Assembly (NCBI GenBank): GCA_958298945.1
Contig: OY282607.1
Span: 75,074,868-75,138,867, forward strand
Length of the DNA: 64,000 nucleotides
Source of the DNA: Atherix ibis
Lineage: Eukaryota; Arthropoda; Insecta; Diptera; Athericidae
Direction: 5' to 3'
The stretch's first letter is position 1; each line of letters starts with the position of its first letter. This document shows, in pieces, positions 11,291 through 21,529 of this stretch. The translations under genes and the position numbers were made by a program. The notes under the pieces were generated by a model, which saw only the letters and a list, made by a program, of their open reading frames with translations, searched no databases and had not been told where the DNA came from.

Positions 11291-14109
11291 AGATTTATTT
11301 GCTTTTATGAAAAAAATAATAGAAAAAAGGGAACAAATATGTTTGTGTACTTATTTCTATTTGATTGGAAAATAAAAACTTCATTAAAATATTGTCTTTT
11401 ATTACAGAAAATATTCATCAATATTGATATAATAAAGCTTTCAATACAAACATAAATGTTTCAATATTTAATAAATTGAAATAAAATATTGTTTGTAATT
11501 TTGTATAAGTGCTTATAGATTTATCAAAGTGTCAACGTTGATTGAAGAGCCTATTCTTAATGTAACTTAAAAAAAATTTCAATTTTGATTTTAAATAGCA
11601 TGTAGAAAAAAAATAAAAAAAAATTTTTAGTAATCTTAGCATAAATCCAAGCAAATAAAAAGGAATGCAAATAATAATTTATTTCAATATAAAATATAAT
11701 TTTCAGTCATCCTATATTATGAATATTAAATATTTTAATTAAAAAAATAATATTACTATTTCTGAGAAAGTATTTAATTACAAAATTTTAGTTTAGATAC
11801 ATTTGTATTTTCATAAAAAGCTTTTCATTAAGAAGACAATATAAAATACAAACCGGTGAACAACTGCTTTGTTTTATAACTTTTAATATATTGATAAAAT
11901 ATTCATTTTAGGGTAATTCTCTTAGCTTTTTAAAACATATTTTTTAAGACAGATTTTTTTATAATATAAATAGTATTGAATTTCTTTTTGGAAAATGTTA
12001 ACCATTTTTTCAGTTATGCTTTGAATTCAGATCAGGTTTATCTTAGTGAGAACATTAAGAATATAGATTATTATAATGAACAAAACTTATAAAATGTCCA
12101 TTTTTTTATAATTTATTTATAAAATTGGTTCAATTATAAAGAGCACATAATTTTCGATATTTTAATATTAATTCAAAAAAATATAGAAAACTTCATAATT
12201 ACATATAGTTTTTAACATTGTGTTTTCAAAAGTCATAATAATATCTTATGTCCATTAACGTTCATAGCTGTCAATATGCTTTTCGATTTAGCTATGCATT
12301 TTCCAATTTACTCGTAGCTTATCAAAAGCAAATCGATGTATTTATTCATATTCGTATACTAGTACATCTATGCACATATTTAAAATAGGTGTTCATATTG
12401 ACTCTATTGACAAGAACTAAATAAAACCGAAATTGAAAATTTTCAGTTTTCAATTTCTTGCACAAATACAGTGCCAATCTAAAATGCCCTTAAACCAATC
12501 AATACATCAATTAAAGCATACTAAATTCCAACCCCCAGTTATGCAAACAAAATTAAATGCCACTACCCGAAAGCCATTGGCATAAACCTTAGCTTCTTCT
12601 CTGAAAATATTGTAAAAGCTTTCAAAGTAAATAAAGTAGACTGAACAGAAATAGTATGAGTGAAATGACCAGACAGGATAAAAAAAAAACTACTGTACCA
12701 CCAGAATTGATTGAAAACACACAAAATTCTGTTTATTAAAAAATGGAATAAACTAAAACATGATGTACACATAGTATTGGATATATTGTACAACGTTATT
12801 TAGATTGGTTTTAACATTTCTATTCACATAGAAAAATATTGTAGAAGTTTTAAAATAAATTTAGCAAATAGAAGTATTAAAATAATTTTTTTTTAGTATA
12901 TCATATATTTTCCAATATAAAAATACATAACATCATTAATCGATTTTTGTGCATATTTTCCTATTTTTAATTTTCTACGAAATATTTATTTATATAAGGA
13001 TATGTGTACTTGTATGTATAAGTATAAATAAATTTTGTTAAAATAGTATTTTTATCTGTAGTGTATGTATATACTTAGTAATTGTTTTTATAAAACAACT
13101 TTTTCTCTAACAAAATGAATTATTTCAGGACTCTGAACTTTATAAGTGAATATGTTTTGGAAGAAATTGCTTTGATGATATATTGACATTTTACAAAAGT
13201 TGTATATAAAAATTCTTTTAAAATGTTTTGGAAATTTTCAGAATTTCATTTAACATTTTGGCAATTTTTAACAGTCTAGCAAGTTTTATATATATTTTTT
13301 GCAGTTATTTTTAGTAATTTTATATCTTATGAAATATATATTTTTAGATATGAAAAACTCTTGCTATTTAGTGACAACTCAAAAGCACCCCAGCTATATT
13401 GCCTAGCTGGATTCAAACTCTGAAACTTTGCGTATAGCTAAATCAGAGTATACTTTGTATACATTTTTAAAAATTAAAAATTAAAATTTTTTTGGAGTAT
13501 ATATTGGTTAGCCTTGTACGATTGATAGAATTTGCACAGAACTAATTGTAATGGATAGAAGTAATTATACAGTGGACGAATTCTAAATTTATCTTCGATA
13601 AATTTTTAGATACATACATATTTCTCTCAGAAATATTTTCATATACAATATTTTTTTAATTATTTATCAACAATAAAAAATGTACATATGTAGATGTAAC
13701 AGAATTTAAAATTTGCTGTAACAAAAATTAAAATTGTTTACAACCACTACGTGAATTTATTACTATATACAATATATTATTAATTTATATTATTTTAAGG
13801 ATGAAAATTTCACCATTTCGTAAGTATTGTTTTATTTGACAATACAAAATTGACGGTTCAAATATTGATCTTTTAAATTCAACTATACAAGAAGTATTCG
13901 TTTTACAACGACATTATTTAATTTTAAAATTCCAGCATCTTTTTGACAGTATTCCTTCCTTAGATTTAAAAACCATATTCTATAATCTAAGGTTTCGCCA
14001 TTAAAAGTAGGACTTCTTTGCAAACTTTCATAAAATTTATTTCATAAAATATCTTCCCTTCTGATGCAACTTAAGAGCATTCTGAATGATATTTTAATTT
14101 TTTTTTATT
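11291..14109. other. AT-rich spacer, no gene seen
   Basis: Very AT-rich. Around 12440-12600 composition rises slightly, without a recognisable coding motif. No inverted-repeat-bounded element was found. Confidence 0.45.
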
Positions 14110-14245
14110 AAAAAGGTATTGAAATCGTTCATTGTGCAGACAATGTAATATATTTCGGAGATCGCTCCTCCGAGTGCAATAACTATGCTTCCTATATCCT
14201 CCAAGTAGTTTTTGCCCGAATTTTAAAAAAAATAAAACTAATCAT
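14110..14245 (+). pseudogene. possible reverse transcriptase palm fragment
   Basis: One uninterrupted frame reads VHCADNVIYFGDRSSECNNY and then LQVVFARILKKIKLIIN. The CADN word followed by hydrophobics and FGDR resembles the YADD box of non-LTR reverse transcriptases with its second Asp changed to Asn, and the following helix fits. No neighbouring motifs survive, so chance resemblance remains possible. Confidence 0.3.
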
Positions 14246-15117
14246 AAATAAATATTATAATGTTAGTATATAATCTTTAAAAATATAATCTTAAGTATAT
14301 GAACCCTATTTTCTAGTTAATAAATACAGAATAGTTATTTTCTTACCAAATATATAGAAGGTAACTATTCTGTATTTATTAACGAATGGAATGCCATTAG
14401 AGTAATTTTGTTAAATATCAATAAATTTTATAGTTATTTCTAATAAAAAAAATTAGATATTTAAAGATTTTTAATATCATTTGATTTCATTTACTAAGTG
14501 AAATCTTATCAAAATAGCATATAAAAAATTATCTGAATACACTTTTCTAGTTATTCATAAATTATTCACGCAGAATTTTGTCGTTATAAAAAGGTTGAAA
14601 AGCTGTTTACTTAAACTTTTATTCATTTATATTATAATGCAAAATATATCCATTCTTATCCTTGTTTATTAGCCCGAAAGGTGTTATCATTGTTTATAAA
14701 GACTTTAAGCTTTTGTGATTGTGAACTTATACTTATGTACAATATGTGTACGTAATAGATATGCGTTCTGTATTTTTAATAATGTTTGTTGCAGTATAAG
14801 TATGCAATTTCGTTGTTAAAATATATTTATATTATAAAAAATATACTGTATTGAAAGTATAGAATAATGGTGAAAATTACATGTGTAATTACCCATTGAA
14901 GTTTATTTACTTAAATAATAAAGAGGGTAGGCAGGCATTTTTTTTTGTTATAAAACTGTATATAATTTCAGAGAAAGTTATCTTATATTAATATTTGTTA
15001 AAGAAATCCTACAATTTTTGTGATATAATAGAATATTGTCAAACTTAAATATAAATTTATAATATGTTATTGAGCTAAAATTTTGAGTATTTCTTTTAAA
15101 AAATACATTTCGGTAAC
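14246..15117. other. AT-rich spacer with one hairpin
   Basis: No coding signal apart from the hairpin at 14316-14383. Confidence 0.4.
14316..14383. repeat. perfect 22-bp fold-back inverted repeat
   Basis: Arms 14316-14337 and 14362-14383 are exact complements (GTTAATAAATACAG...), with a 24-nt spacer. It is AT-rich and not at an element boundary that I can see. Confidence 0.85.
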
Positions 15118-16450
15118 TGGGGAAAAACAGATAAAGAAAAAGCCGAAGTATTTGCTAAACATTTGGTTAATACTTTTCCTCAACATGATGATATAGAAGA
15201 CAAATCGCATACTAATAAAATCATCGAAGAACTAATGTTCCCAGTCCCTATGAGTTTTCATCCCAAAAATTTTAAACCCTTGGAAAATAAATCTACTATT
15301 CTGTGCCTTCCCAATAAAAAGCTCCTGATTAGATCTAATGACAGCTCGTATTCTGAAGCAAATTTCCCGAAAAGCTTCAGTTTTAATTATATACATTTTT
15401 AAAAGTATCCTCCGCACAACCTATTTTCCCTTACTCTAGAAATTTTCTGTCCTTAAAATGATTCCCAAACCAAATAAACCCATTAATTCTCCTTTCTCCT
15501 ATAGACCTATCAATCTCTTACCAATTCTTGAAAAACTTTTATTAAAATGACTCTGCCCTGTCCTAGTTAATGTAAAAAATATTCCCGATAACCAATTTGG
15601 CTTCCGATTTGAATACTCCACTATCCAGCACTGGGAGGAAGACTATCGCCCAGGAGTATTTTTAGATATCTCCCAAGCTTTTGATTGTGTGTGGCATCCT
15701 GGACTCCTTTGGAAACTCAAAAGCTTTCTTCCTTCAACATACTAACTTATCATAAATTCATAACTCTCCCAACGATATTTCTAAGCTGCAATTAACTCAG
15801 AATCCTCGGAAATATATCCTATTCTAGCCGGAGTCCCACAAGGCAGTATCCTTGGTCCCATCTTATATAATATTTATACCCATGACATCCCAGCGGATCC
15901 TTATACTATCATTGCCACTTATTGAGACGATGCGGCCATATTTGTTACCCATACAAATCCGGATATCGCTTCCAATAATCTACAATTCCATATAAACAAC
16001 CTGCAATCCTGGTTTAAGAGATGGAGAGTGAAGGTAAATGAACAGAAGAGTGCTCACATTACTTTCACACTTTGTCAAGGAAAACCTACCCCTTTATACC
16101 TTTATAGCAACATGATTCCACAATACTAATAAAATGTGTTATTTGGGACTTTACCTAGACAAGAGACTAACAAGGAACCCACATACTAGACTAAAAAGAG
16201 TTGGAGCTAACAGCCGTTACCTACGACTTCTTAGAATACTTGACAAATGCTCGAAACTATCAAACAAAAGTAAATTTCTAATCTACAATACAATTATAAA
16301 ACCCATTTGGACATATGGAATTGAACTTTGGGGTTCAACGGAACGTTCCAATTCCTATCGCGTCCAACCCTTACAATCCAAGATCCTCCGTAAAATTGTT
16401 GACGCCCTTTTTTATGTTGGTAACACCGTAATATTGTACATCGTAACCTA
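15118..16450 (+). pseudogene. jockey-like non-LTR retrotransposon ORF2 relic
   Basis: Reverse transcriptase blocks appear in the right order with frameshifts between them. Near 15460 MIPKPNKPINSPFSYRPINL; near 15595 NQFGFRFEYSTI; near 15655 VFLDISQAFDCVWHPGLLWK (catalytic Asp of block A). Near 15820 [20 protein letters not shown]; near 15921 TY, stop, DDAAIFVTH, where the Ala of YADD has become a TGA. From 16134 the C-terminal domain reads LGLYLDKRLTRNPHTRLKRV and IKPIWTYGIELWG. The endonuclease is absent, so the copy is 5'-truncated. A mariner begins 30 bp after the last readable part. The upstream reading 15163-15402 is not clearly part of it. Confidence 0.85.
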
Positions 16451-16479
16451 AATGTTCTCTTTGTTAAATGTGCTTGTTA

Positions 16480-17279
16480 CGAGGGTCATTCAACAAGTAC
16501 TTAGCCTACAAAAGAAAAACGAAAATTTTAGAAAGGTGGCAATTTATTTTTCCACATAATCTCCTTCAAGCTCGATACACTTGGCCCAGTGATGCTCTAA
16601 CTTTTTTAACCCGTCCAAAAAATACATTTTCTCGAGGGAAGCAAAATATGCCTCCGTGGCGACGATGACCTCCTCATTCGACCCGAATCTATTCCCGGCG
16701 AGTGATTTTTTCAGGTTTGGAAACAAAAAGTAATCACAGGGGGCCAAATCTGGAGAGTACGGTGGATGGGGCAGCAATTCGTAGCGTAATTTGACCGATT
16801 TGGCCATGGCGACGGCGGAGGTATGAGCCGGCGCGTTATCGTGGTGGAACAGCACTTTTTTCTTCGCAAAGCGGGGCCGCTTTTTCTTTAATTCGACGTC
16901 AAATCGGCCCAATAAGTTAGCATAGTAGCGCCCCGTGATTGTTTTACCCTTCTCGAGGTAATCGATGTGGATCACACCTTGTAAATCCCAGAAAACGGTG
17001 GCCATCACCTTTCCGTCCGATCAAACAGTCTTCGCCTTCTTCGGAGCACGTTCGCCGGGTGAAGTCCACTGTTTCGACTGTTCCTTGGTCTCTGGTGTGT
17101 ACCAGTGAATCCATGTTTCGTCGACGGTCACGAAACGACGCAAGAACTCCGCTGGATTGCGCTGAAACAGCGCCAAACACGTCGCCGATGTGGTCTCACG
17201 GTTGCGCTTGTTTTCCGGTGTGAGCAAACACACCGATGGACCCTCGTACTGCAACTATAATTTTATTGTATGACCCTCG
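16480..17279 (-). mobile_element. mariner element, 5' part deleted, with fold-back at outer end
   Basis: The low-coordinate end reads CGAGGGTCATTCAACAAGT after TA (16478-16479). The high-coordinate end is only TGACCCTCG (17271-17279) followed by TA. Just inside it, at 17249-17270, lies an inverted copy of the flanking DNA, preceded by another GACCCTCGTA (17239-17248). The end of the element is therefore rearranged: about a third of the transposase and most of the 5' terminal repeat are missing. A related terminus appears at 63974. Confidence 0.85.
16544..17246 (-). pseudogene. mariner transposase lacking its DNA-binding domain
   Basis: Reading from 17246 downward the frame enters at SVCLLTPENKRNRETT, skipping roughly the first 110 residues (both helix-turn-helix motifs). 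VTVDETWIHW carries the first catalytic Asp. A TGA at 17021-17023 interrupts PKKAKTV. The rest is open for 154 residues after the next Met: HHDNAPAHTS (second Asp), PPYSPDLAPCDYFLFP (third Asp), and the terminal GDYVEK with stop at 16544. The DD34D set is intact. It is one of the better preserved mariner cores in the window, suggesting a more recent copy. The subfamily is mellifera- or rosa-like by motif, which is an inference. Confidence 0.88.
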
Positions 17280-17301
17280 TACAATAAAATTATAGTTGCA
17301 G
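17249..17301. repeat. perfect 22-bp palindrome around a 9-bp mariner tip
   Basis: The arm CTGCAACTATAATTTTATTG TA at 17249-17270 is repeated in exact inverted form at 17280-17301. The 9-nt loop between them (17271-17279) is TGACCCTCG, the terminal bases of the mariner. The inner arm therefore looks like an inverted copy of the flanking host DNA placed inside the element's end. Confidence 0.9.
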
Positions 17302-18089
17302 ATAAATTAAAAAAAATACATTTTTTTCAAAAAAGAAATGTACGAAGATTATTACCTTTGCAAATAGTAATACATGGTGTTTTTGGTATTTACACGTATG
17401 TATGGCTAAATTGTGGTAATATCTTCTCTATTAATGACATTTTTCAATATGTTTTCACATTTCGAGATTGATTTCTTTTCTTTCGTTGCGTATGTTTTCT
17501 ATAAATTTTTTAAAATTATTTCGGGTCAATTGGCGTAGACCTTTCCAATTATGTATCTCAATAAAGAGAAATCTTTATTGGTTAAATCAACAGAGGGCTC
17601 TAGTTAATAATCCAGTCAAAAAATATTGGCCGAAGAATTCCCATGCTATCGAACATCGGCCGAATTCCCATTCTATCGAAAATAAAAACTTTTTATTTTA
17701 TAGTATTCAGTATTCTATGAAATAGTAAACTTTGTCTTCATAAAGTAATAACAAATAGATAACCTTATAGATCATTTGAAAAAACGGTAACTAAAATAAT
17801 TTGTATTCTTAAAATGATATTGCTAGTATTTAAATAAAAATTTCTTAGCTTTAAGTATTTTATATTATATATAGCATAATATATATATTGTGTGTTTTAC
17901 AATTTTAAAATTATAATTGTCTTAAATAAAATTAATAATGAACAGCTTACTTCAAAATAAATAAATAAGACTTATATTTAAATAAATATCTTTTAAGGTA
18001 ATGAATTAATTTTTCATCAGATTTTTTTTATACTAATTATAATTTTAAAAGGCATTTAAAAAAAATGATGATTAATCTACTAAATAAAC
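17302..18089. other. AT-rich spacer, no gene seen
   Basis: No recognisable gene. A 258-base open stretch at 17468-17725 (+) has no family motif. Positions 17630-17690 show a short imperfect direct repeat of a word like GCCGAATTCCCATTCTATCGAA. Confidence 0.4.
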
Positions 18090-18362
18090 TTTTTCTTTCT
18101 TTTCTTTCTGGAAAGCTAGGAGGCCAAGAGGACTCACCACTTTTCGATGTTATTCGGTTAGAAAATATCGGTCGCACAATTTGCATTGTAGTACATGACG
18201 TGCATCGCCCTCTTGAAATCACAAGTCGGTCAATTCCAATTGGTCCAATTTCCAAATGATCAAGTTCTGTAGTATCTCTCTATGTAACCCAATCATCGTC
18301 ACAACATCAGAAGTAGCGTCCTATAAATAGTATGGACTAATGACAACCTCCAGCGTACCACA
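18090..18362 (-). pseudogene. DDE transposase relic, distant IS630-Tc1-mariner lineage
   Basis: On the minus strand, shifting frames give VISPYYLxDATSDVVTM, then LHREILQNLIIWKLDQLEL, then a TGA followed by FQEGDA (normally WFQQDGA, second catalytic Asp), then IFSNRITSKSGESSWPPSFP (normally ISRxGDVxWPPRSPD, last catalytic residue). This is the order of an insect transposase group recognised by FQQDGATxHTA and WPPRSxDLTPxDFFLWG. The + strand of the same DNA also happens to be open for 64 codons but makes no sense as a protein. The same family occurs at 45533. Confidence 0.6.
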
Positions 18363-18398
18363 CAGTCATTTAATGGGGGTGTGGAGGCCTTTCAGAGT

Positions 18399-18475
18399 CT
18401 GATGCCTTTTAAGACAAAATACGCTTCGGTATAGATGCTGATGCCTTTTAAGATAAAATACACTTCGGTATACCT
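18399..18475. repeat. 39-bp tandem duplication
   Basis: Two adjacent copies starting CTGATGCCTTTTAAGA (18399-18437 and 18438-18475) differ at a few positions. The patch just upstream of the DDE relic is moderately GC-rich, so it may belong to that old element. Confidence 0.8.
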
Positions 18476-18499
18476 AGTTAATTTCCTGTAAAAATCAGA

Positions 18500-20020
18500 G
18501 TTTTATCAATGAAGTTCTAACACGTGTTTGCTGCATTGGGGGTGACGCATCTGAAGTTCCTGTATTTCCTTATAGAGGTTCTTGGACGTTTTTAAGACGT
18601 TGGAATAGAAGCTACTGAGCGTCTGGTTTTAAAATGACCAGGTTTCGGTCTATCGAGTAATGGTGTCATTTTCTTTTCATAGTAATTGGTAGGTTACTTT
18701 CGTAAAAATGTTCTTATAATAATTGCAAGTTGTTGAGGGTTTATAAAACTCTATAATAATTTTTCAGCGTTTACTCTCTTTTAGTGTCAAATATCAACTG
18801 ACAGAATGATATATAACTAAAATGGCAACAAAATAAAATTCTAAGCATACTTTTAAAACTCCCTGTATATTTATATACACTTGACGTTAAAATATCTGAA
18901 ATAATTAGTTGATAGCTTTGAATTGCAGGTTTATATAATAATCAATTATTATTTAATAACTTATTCATGAAAAGTAGTAGATCTGAAATGTTATTTTTTT
19001 TCCAATTAATACTATTATATTTTAAATAATTTAAATATGTAGTAAATAAACTATATGAAGAGCTTATAAACTTAAAATATTTAACTTTGGTAATAAATTA
19101 ATTTGAAATGATCTAATCTTTTATCACAGATATAAAAATATCTTATTTAAAGAAAAGCGAAAATTATATTGAAATTTTTTTACGACCATAAGTATTCATA
19201 AGAATTTACAATAAAAAGTGACAAGAAAATTAAAACTTTATTTTGATTGCAGTTGTATTTGAATTTATAAACTAATTTATTACATAATTTAAATGGAAAT
19301 TATAAACATTTTTTTAGATAGGAAAAAGCATTTTATTATTGCTTTTAAAATAAAATTGTAATAAAAATTTTTTCAACTTTCCATATTCAAATAATCTGCA
19401 TAGTAATTACTTATTTTATTCACTAGACTCTAATAAAAATTCGCCATTTCATTGGTGTAAATAATATAAAAATGGTCATTTATATAAATATTTGGATATA
19501 TTAAATTAATAATAAACAAAGAATGTAATAAAGGAAAAATAATGCAATTCGAAAAATTTCGTAGAGACAAACAAGAATTTATGGTGTTTGCATTCATTAT
19601 TATTTGTGGGATACTAAATCTTTCATAAGAGCTTCCACAAAAGACTATATAATACATTACCCAAATCCAATTTTGAAACAGATTCTACCATGAATATAAT
19701 TTAGAATGAATTGAGAAATACTGTTGGGATTTTAGTTGCACACTAAACAATAGGTTAAATTGATATTTTTGAGAAGGTGGAAGGTATAAATCTGATATTA
19801 CCACAAGAAATATTATAAGTAATTTTCTTGGTTTAGTTTAAAATGTTATTTTACGGAATTATACTACTTAAGTTTAGCAACTTGCCATTGTGAAATATCT
19901 GACGAGGTGACCTATAACTAATAAATAGGAATTTAGTTTTAGTCAAACTTACAGTTGTTCATTACTAAAATTTTATTATATTGTTGATTTGATTATAAAG
20001 TTCTAGGAAGATATCCTATT
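18500..20020. other. spacer, no gene recognised
   Basis: Positions 18500-18800 are less AT-rich and may be unrecognised transposon remains (a word ACAGGGAGTTTTAAAAGTAT on the minus strand at 18850-18870). The rest is ordinary AT-rich DNA. Confidence 0.4.
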
Positions 20021-20186
20021 TTTATATTTATTTATTTATTTTTTTATAAAAACAGATTTGCCCAGAATAAATCTGCGTAGTCTGGTGTTGGCGCACGCGG
20101 CTGCTTGGGCCATAAGGCGCTTGTTAATTTTATCAAAATTTGTTTATTATTTTTTTTTTTTTTAAGAACATTATTCAGTTTAAAAT

Positions 20187-20256
20187 GAAAAATTTACAAT
20201 TTTGTTGATTTAAAATTTAAATGGAAAATTTACAATTTTGCTGATTTAAAATTTTA
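20187..20256. repeat. about 35-bp tandem duplication in the retroelement 3' UTR
   Basis: Two adjacent copies of a word beginning GAAAAATTTACAATTTTG (20187 and 20223). Several poly-A and poly-T runs of 13-18 nt surround them (20145-20165, 20259-20275, 20314-20344). Confidence 0.7.
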
Positions 20257-20345
20257 CAATTTTTTTTTTTTTTTAATCTAAATTTACTCATGCTAAGTTA
20301 TTATTAATAAAGTTAAAAAAAAAAAAAATTAAAAAAAAAAAAAAT

Positions 20346-21452
20346 TTACAATTGGAAAAGAAAGTGTTCCGAATTGAGAATTTCTCCACAGAACTTACAA
20401 TTAGGTGGTGGACGTTTTGATAGCAAGTGCTCTTTTGTTAGTCTGCAATGTCCAATACGTGCCCTGGTTAACGCCACGCAATGCGACCTTCCTAGCTCTG
20501 AGTTGTACTTGGGGGTTTGCGTTGAAAGACATACCTTTCTAAGAAAAGAGTTTGAAGATTTCCAAATATTATTTAAGTCCAAAGCTTGGCAATATTTTAT
20601 TAAATTTAAAATGGATGAGTAGCTTGGAGGGTGATGACAGATAAGAGGCATGTTATGGCACATTTTGGCTAACTCATCGGCTTGAGTATTTCCTAAAATA
20701 TGACTGTGAGAGGGACTCCAACGAAGTGTGGTCCTACTTTTTTGATTTATGAGACCAGATTTAATTTTCAGAATAAATGGATCCGTGTTGGAAGGGTTTG
20801 AAGTTGCTTTTAAAACCGAAAGACTGTCCGTATGGATGAAACACTGAGCAGAAATATTAGCTGTTATGTTAAGGGCGGAAAGAATGGAAAAGGCTTCCGC
20901 ACAGAAAATATATAAATAGGTTGGGAGATTTGTGCAAAAGAGAGTTTGCGAATTTTGTGAAACAACAACGGCAGAAACGCCATGAACACTTTTTGATCCG
21001 TCTGTGTAAAACTGTTCGGCTTCAACGTGTGTTGCCAGAAATTTGTTGTGGTCGTAGACAAAAAGTGGAGTAGACGTTGAAAGCTTTTTATGCGTACTAA
21101 GGAGAGTATTACACGTTGTAGGATCTAAAAGCCAGTATCGCGGAATGGGAGAATTTTTAATTTTGCAAGGAATGGGCATATTATATTTTTTGTACAAGTT
21201 GCAGCTTTCCAAAAGACCGGACTTAAATCGCGGTATGCGCTTTAAATTCAGCAAATTAATTATTAACTTATGCAGCGGATGATAGCGGAAAGAGAGACCT
21301 TTCGCAATGAGACGAAGTGATAGAAGATTTCTGCGTGTTTCCAAATTAACAAATCCCGATTCGATATAAAGACTTTTTACCGGAGAAGTGCGAAAAGCAC
21401 CCGTGACTGTTTTTATAATTATAATCACACATTCAATAGTGTAAAATTTCAT
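20346..21452 (-). pseudogene. RNase H and C-terminal domain of an I-like polyprotein
   Basis: An open frame of 368 codons without stops. Residues about 17-50 (VTGAFRTSPVKSLYIESG) match the region linking reverse transcriptase to RNase H in I-like elements. RNase H follows with its four acidic positions: FYTDGSKSVHGVSAVVV, FCAEAFSILSAL, FIHTDSLSVLKA and GNTQADELAK. It degrades the RNA strand after reverse transcription. The tail holds the start of a CCHC-type finger, NCKFCG...SEHF, with the last Cys missing. The first eight or so residues come from flanking DNA and the stop comes early. It is a dead 5' truncation, but unusually well preserved. Confidence 0.85.
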
Positions 21453-21524
21453 TATAAATTTATCAAAAGAATTTTAGCTATTCTTTGATAAATTTATAAT
21501 GAAAATTCTAAATTTATAATGAAA
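21447..21524. repeat. fold-back repeat at the retroelement truncation point, plus a third direct copy
   Basis: Arms 21447-21472 and 21480-21504 pair almost perfectly (TTTCATTATAAATTTATC...), with a 7-nt loop and one missing base. A further 16-nt copy (TAAATTTATAATGAAA) follows at 21509-21524. The feature lies exactly at the 5' end of the truncated retroelement. Confidence 0.85.
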
Positions 21525-21529
21525 TGTTA

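Larger units (their letters stand above)
20025..21460 (-). mobile_element. 5'-truncated I-like non-LTR retrotransposon
   Basis: The element runs toward lower coordinates. Its 3' untranslated part (20340 down to 20040) contains a GC-rich block with GCCAACACCAGACTACGC on the minus strand and ends in an AATAAATAAATA tail. I-clade elements characteristically end in short TAA-type repeats. Only the last part of ORF2 is present, so it was truncated at about 21440-21460, where a fold-back repeat lies. Confidence 0.75.

Noticed and set aside
13385..13430. A tRNA-like T-arm word (GGATTCAAACTCT) near 13408, and a similar one at 48033
   Set aside because: No acceptor or anticodon stems can be folded around either.
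18065..18259. A 64-codon + strand frame beginning MMINLLNKLFLSF, which looks like a small protein with a hydrophobic start
   Set aside because: The complementary strand reads as a DDE transposase with ordered motifs, so this frame is its antisense.
20150..20345. Poly-A and poly-T runs as evidence of a processed pseudogene
   Set aside because: They fit better as simple-sequence expansions in the 3' untranslated part of the I-like element; no spliced gene body is next to them.
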